Origin: Quinella sp. 2Q5
GTDB lineage: Bacteria > Bacillota > Negativicutes > Selenomonadales > Selenomonadaceae
Assembly (NCBI GenBank): GCA_015206785.1
Contig: JADEZQ010000002.1
Coordinates: forward strand, 62,001-126,000
Length of the DNA: 64,000 bases
Reading direction: 5' to 3'
The notes beneath the pieces were generated by a model. It did not search any database. It was not told the DNA's origin and was given only the letters and a program-made list of their open reading frames with translations. Positions 63,113-64,000 of this stretch are shown here, piece by piece. Each line of letters begins with the position of its first letter. The stretch's first letter is position 1. A program made the translations under genes and the position numbers.

Positions 63113-63673
63113 TCAAAGCTCCAGCTCGTCGGTGCGTTCGGTCATGCCGCGTATGCAAAGTTCCATCAGCACGCCGAGATCAAGCCCAAGATCGTCCGCG
63201 CCGCGCTGAATGACTTCACGGTTGCATTTGGCGGCGAAGCGTTTGTCCTTGAATTTTTTCTTGAGGCTCTTGACGGACATGCCCGCCATCTTTTCGGGGC
63301 GCATCAGTGCATAGGCGTGGACAATGCCCGTGAGCTCGTCGACTGCGAACAGCGACTTCTGGCAATCGGTTTCGGGTTTGATGTCCGCGCCCGTCAAACC
63401 GTAGCCGTGCGAAATTATCGTGGTGATGTCGTCGTCGCTTATGCCTTCGGGCTCCAAAAGTTCGCGGACGTGTTGGCAATGTTCGTCGGGAAATTTTTCG
63501 AAGTCCACGTCGTGCAGATAGCCAATTGCCGACCAATGTTCCTTGTCCGCGCCGAAATGTTCAGCCAGCGCACCCATTGCCCCGCTGACTGCCGCCGCGT
63601 GCACAAACAGATGCGGCTCGGTCACGTGCTTGCGCAGAATCTCCCGCGCCCGTTCCAATGTCAATGTGCTCAA
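63113..63673 (-). CDS. HD-domain hydrolase
   Basis: 186 residues. HVTEPHLFVHAAAVSGAMGALAEHF, then IGYLHDVDFEKFPDEH with the HD metal pair, TTIISHGYGLTG and AVDELTGIVHAYALMRP. This is the small HDIG-type family of Firmicutes putative phosphohydrolases. The TTG at 63673 is preferred because GGAGGG sits seven bases before it. Confidence 0.85.
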   Translation of the reverse strand: MSTLTLERAREILRKHVTEPHLFVHAAAVSGAMGALAEHFGADKEHWSAIGYLHDVDFEKFPDEHCQHVRELLEPEGISDDDITTIISHGYGLTGADIKPETDCQKSLFAVDELTGIVHAYALMRPEKMAGMSVKSLKKKFKDKRFAAKCNREVIQRGADDLGLDLGVLMELCIRGMTERTDELEL

Positions 63674-63742
63674 AGCCAATCCCTCCAAAAATTTTTACAG
63701 CGCGTATGATAGCGAATCAACCGCCCGATGTAAAGCGGCAAC

Positions 63743-63775
63743 AAAAAAGACGGAGGTTGGGGACCTCCGCCTTTT
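63743..63775. terminator. bidirectional terminator
   Basis: GGAGGT-TGGGG-ACCTCC stem with A6 on the left (T-run for the minus strand) and CTTTTT on the right. Confidence 0.85.
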
Positions 63776-63940
63776 TAGTTCGTGGTAACCGATTCAGCTA
63801 GTCATATCTCACCTTCTTTTTGCGTGTGCTTGGTGGGCACCGCAAGGTATTTGCCGCCGACCAAGCTGCGGGGACAGCCCTTCGGCACTGTGGCGTTTAT
63901 TTTGTTTAATGGGATCGACGGGGATTATATTCGAAGATCA
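63770..63940 (-). other. structured intergenic region, possible small RNA or long 3' UTR
   Basis: About 170 bp with no gene, between the terminator and the partial gene at the right edge. It contains a TATAAT box on the minus strand (63924-63929) and strong inverted repeats, notably GCTTGGT/ACCAAGC (63828-63834 with 63860-63866) enclosing GGC..GCAA/TTGC..GCC, and an ACAG/CTGT hairpin next to it. A transcript from the box to the terminator would be about 170 nt. I could not assign it to 6S, tmRNA, T-box or another known RNA. Confidence 0.35.
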
Positions 63941-64000
63941 TTAGAGGTTAGTTAGAACGAAGTATTCTTTCGCTCCGAAAATCTTCTCCTGACCCGCGCC
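63941..64000 (-). CDS. 3' end of an unidentified gene
   Basis: The last 19 codons of an open frame entering from the right edge, ending GAGQEKIFGAKEYFVLTNL and TAA. Amino-acid composition and frame look like a real C-terminus, but it is too short to identify. Confidence 0.4.
   Translation of the reverse strand, partial: GAGQEKIFGAKEYFVLTNL

Noticed and set aside
63900-64000. tmRNA 5' end on the plus strand (GATCGACGGGGAT resembles the tmRNA start)
   Set aside because: The conserved acceptor and T-loop sequences do not fit, and the minus strand of the same bases has an open coding end.

Overview
The window looks like a chromosomal segment of a low-redundancy, operon-dense bacterium with a GC content of roughly 57% (my estimate). 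Gene order is Firmicutes-like: ffh-rpsP-khpA-ylqD-rimM-trmD, dprA-topA-trmFO-hslV-hslU, a YnzC/DUF896 protein and zapA-pheT-pheS. Together with L-lactate permease, NADP-type glutamate dehydrogenase and many MKKFF-type exported proteins, this suggests a Negativicutes (Selenomonadales-like) organism. That assignment is inference: no 16S gene or outer-membrane marker lies in the window.

Layout. 1-4.5 kb: partial TVP38 protein, corrinoid adenosyltransferase, lactate permease, GltD-like oxidoreductase. 4.7-13 kb (minus): SRP/ribosome/tRNA-maturation operon running into a DUF2939 protein, a large glycerophosphotransferase-like protein and a HAD phosphatase, with tRNA-Cys upstream. 13-22.4 kb (minus): zapA, pheST, a lipoprotein aldo-keto reductase, larB, coaE, gltX, a Flp-pilin-like protein, proC. 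22.5-29 kb (plus): dprA, a degenerate topA, trmFO, hslVU. 29-31.7 kb (minus): tatD and a corrinoid gene pair (BtuF-like, cobI). 31.8-37.6 kb (plus): two TrkH potassium transporters separated by an EcoRI-family adenine methylase and a DUF262-HNH protein. 37.6-38 kb: tRNA-Lys-Glu-Asp-Phe. 40.2-43.2 kb (minus): one-polypeptide restriction-modification-specificity enzyme. 43.3-48.9 kb (plus): glycolytic block gapA, fused pgk-tpiA, gpmI. 49-52.8 kb (plus): exported SYLF, SH3 and GH84 proteins. 52.9-64 kb: LUD protein, gdhA, LicD, membrane MutS-like ATPase, ftsZ followed by an FtsZ-derived pseudo-GTPase, amidohydrolase, sodium symporter, HD protein.

Most striking observations: (1) a topA homologue at the canonical dprA-topA-trmFO locus that has lost the catalytic tyrosine (Phe) and one TOPRIM acidic residue; (2) a single-chain RMS enzyme with a G9 tract exactly in the linker between its two target-recognition domains, a likely phase-variable specificity switch; (3) an FtsZ paralogue without the GTP-binding signature directly behind ftsZ; (4) an EcoRI-family methylase translationally coupled to a DUF262-HNH nuclease-like protein and then to trkH; (5) a four-copy, about 168-bp, multi-hairpin interspersed repeat that starts in variable tandem arrays and supplies the stop codons of two neighbouring genes; (6) extreme over-use of the palindrome AAAATTTT in a GC-rich genome. 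No transposase, prophage, rRNA or CRISPR array was seen.
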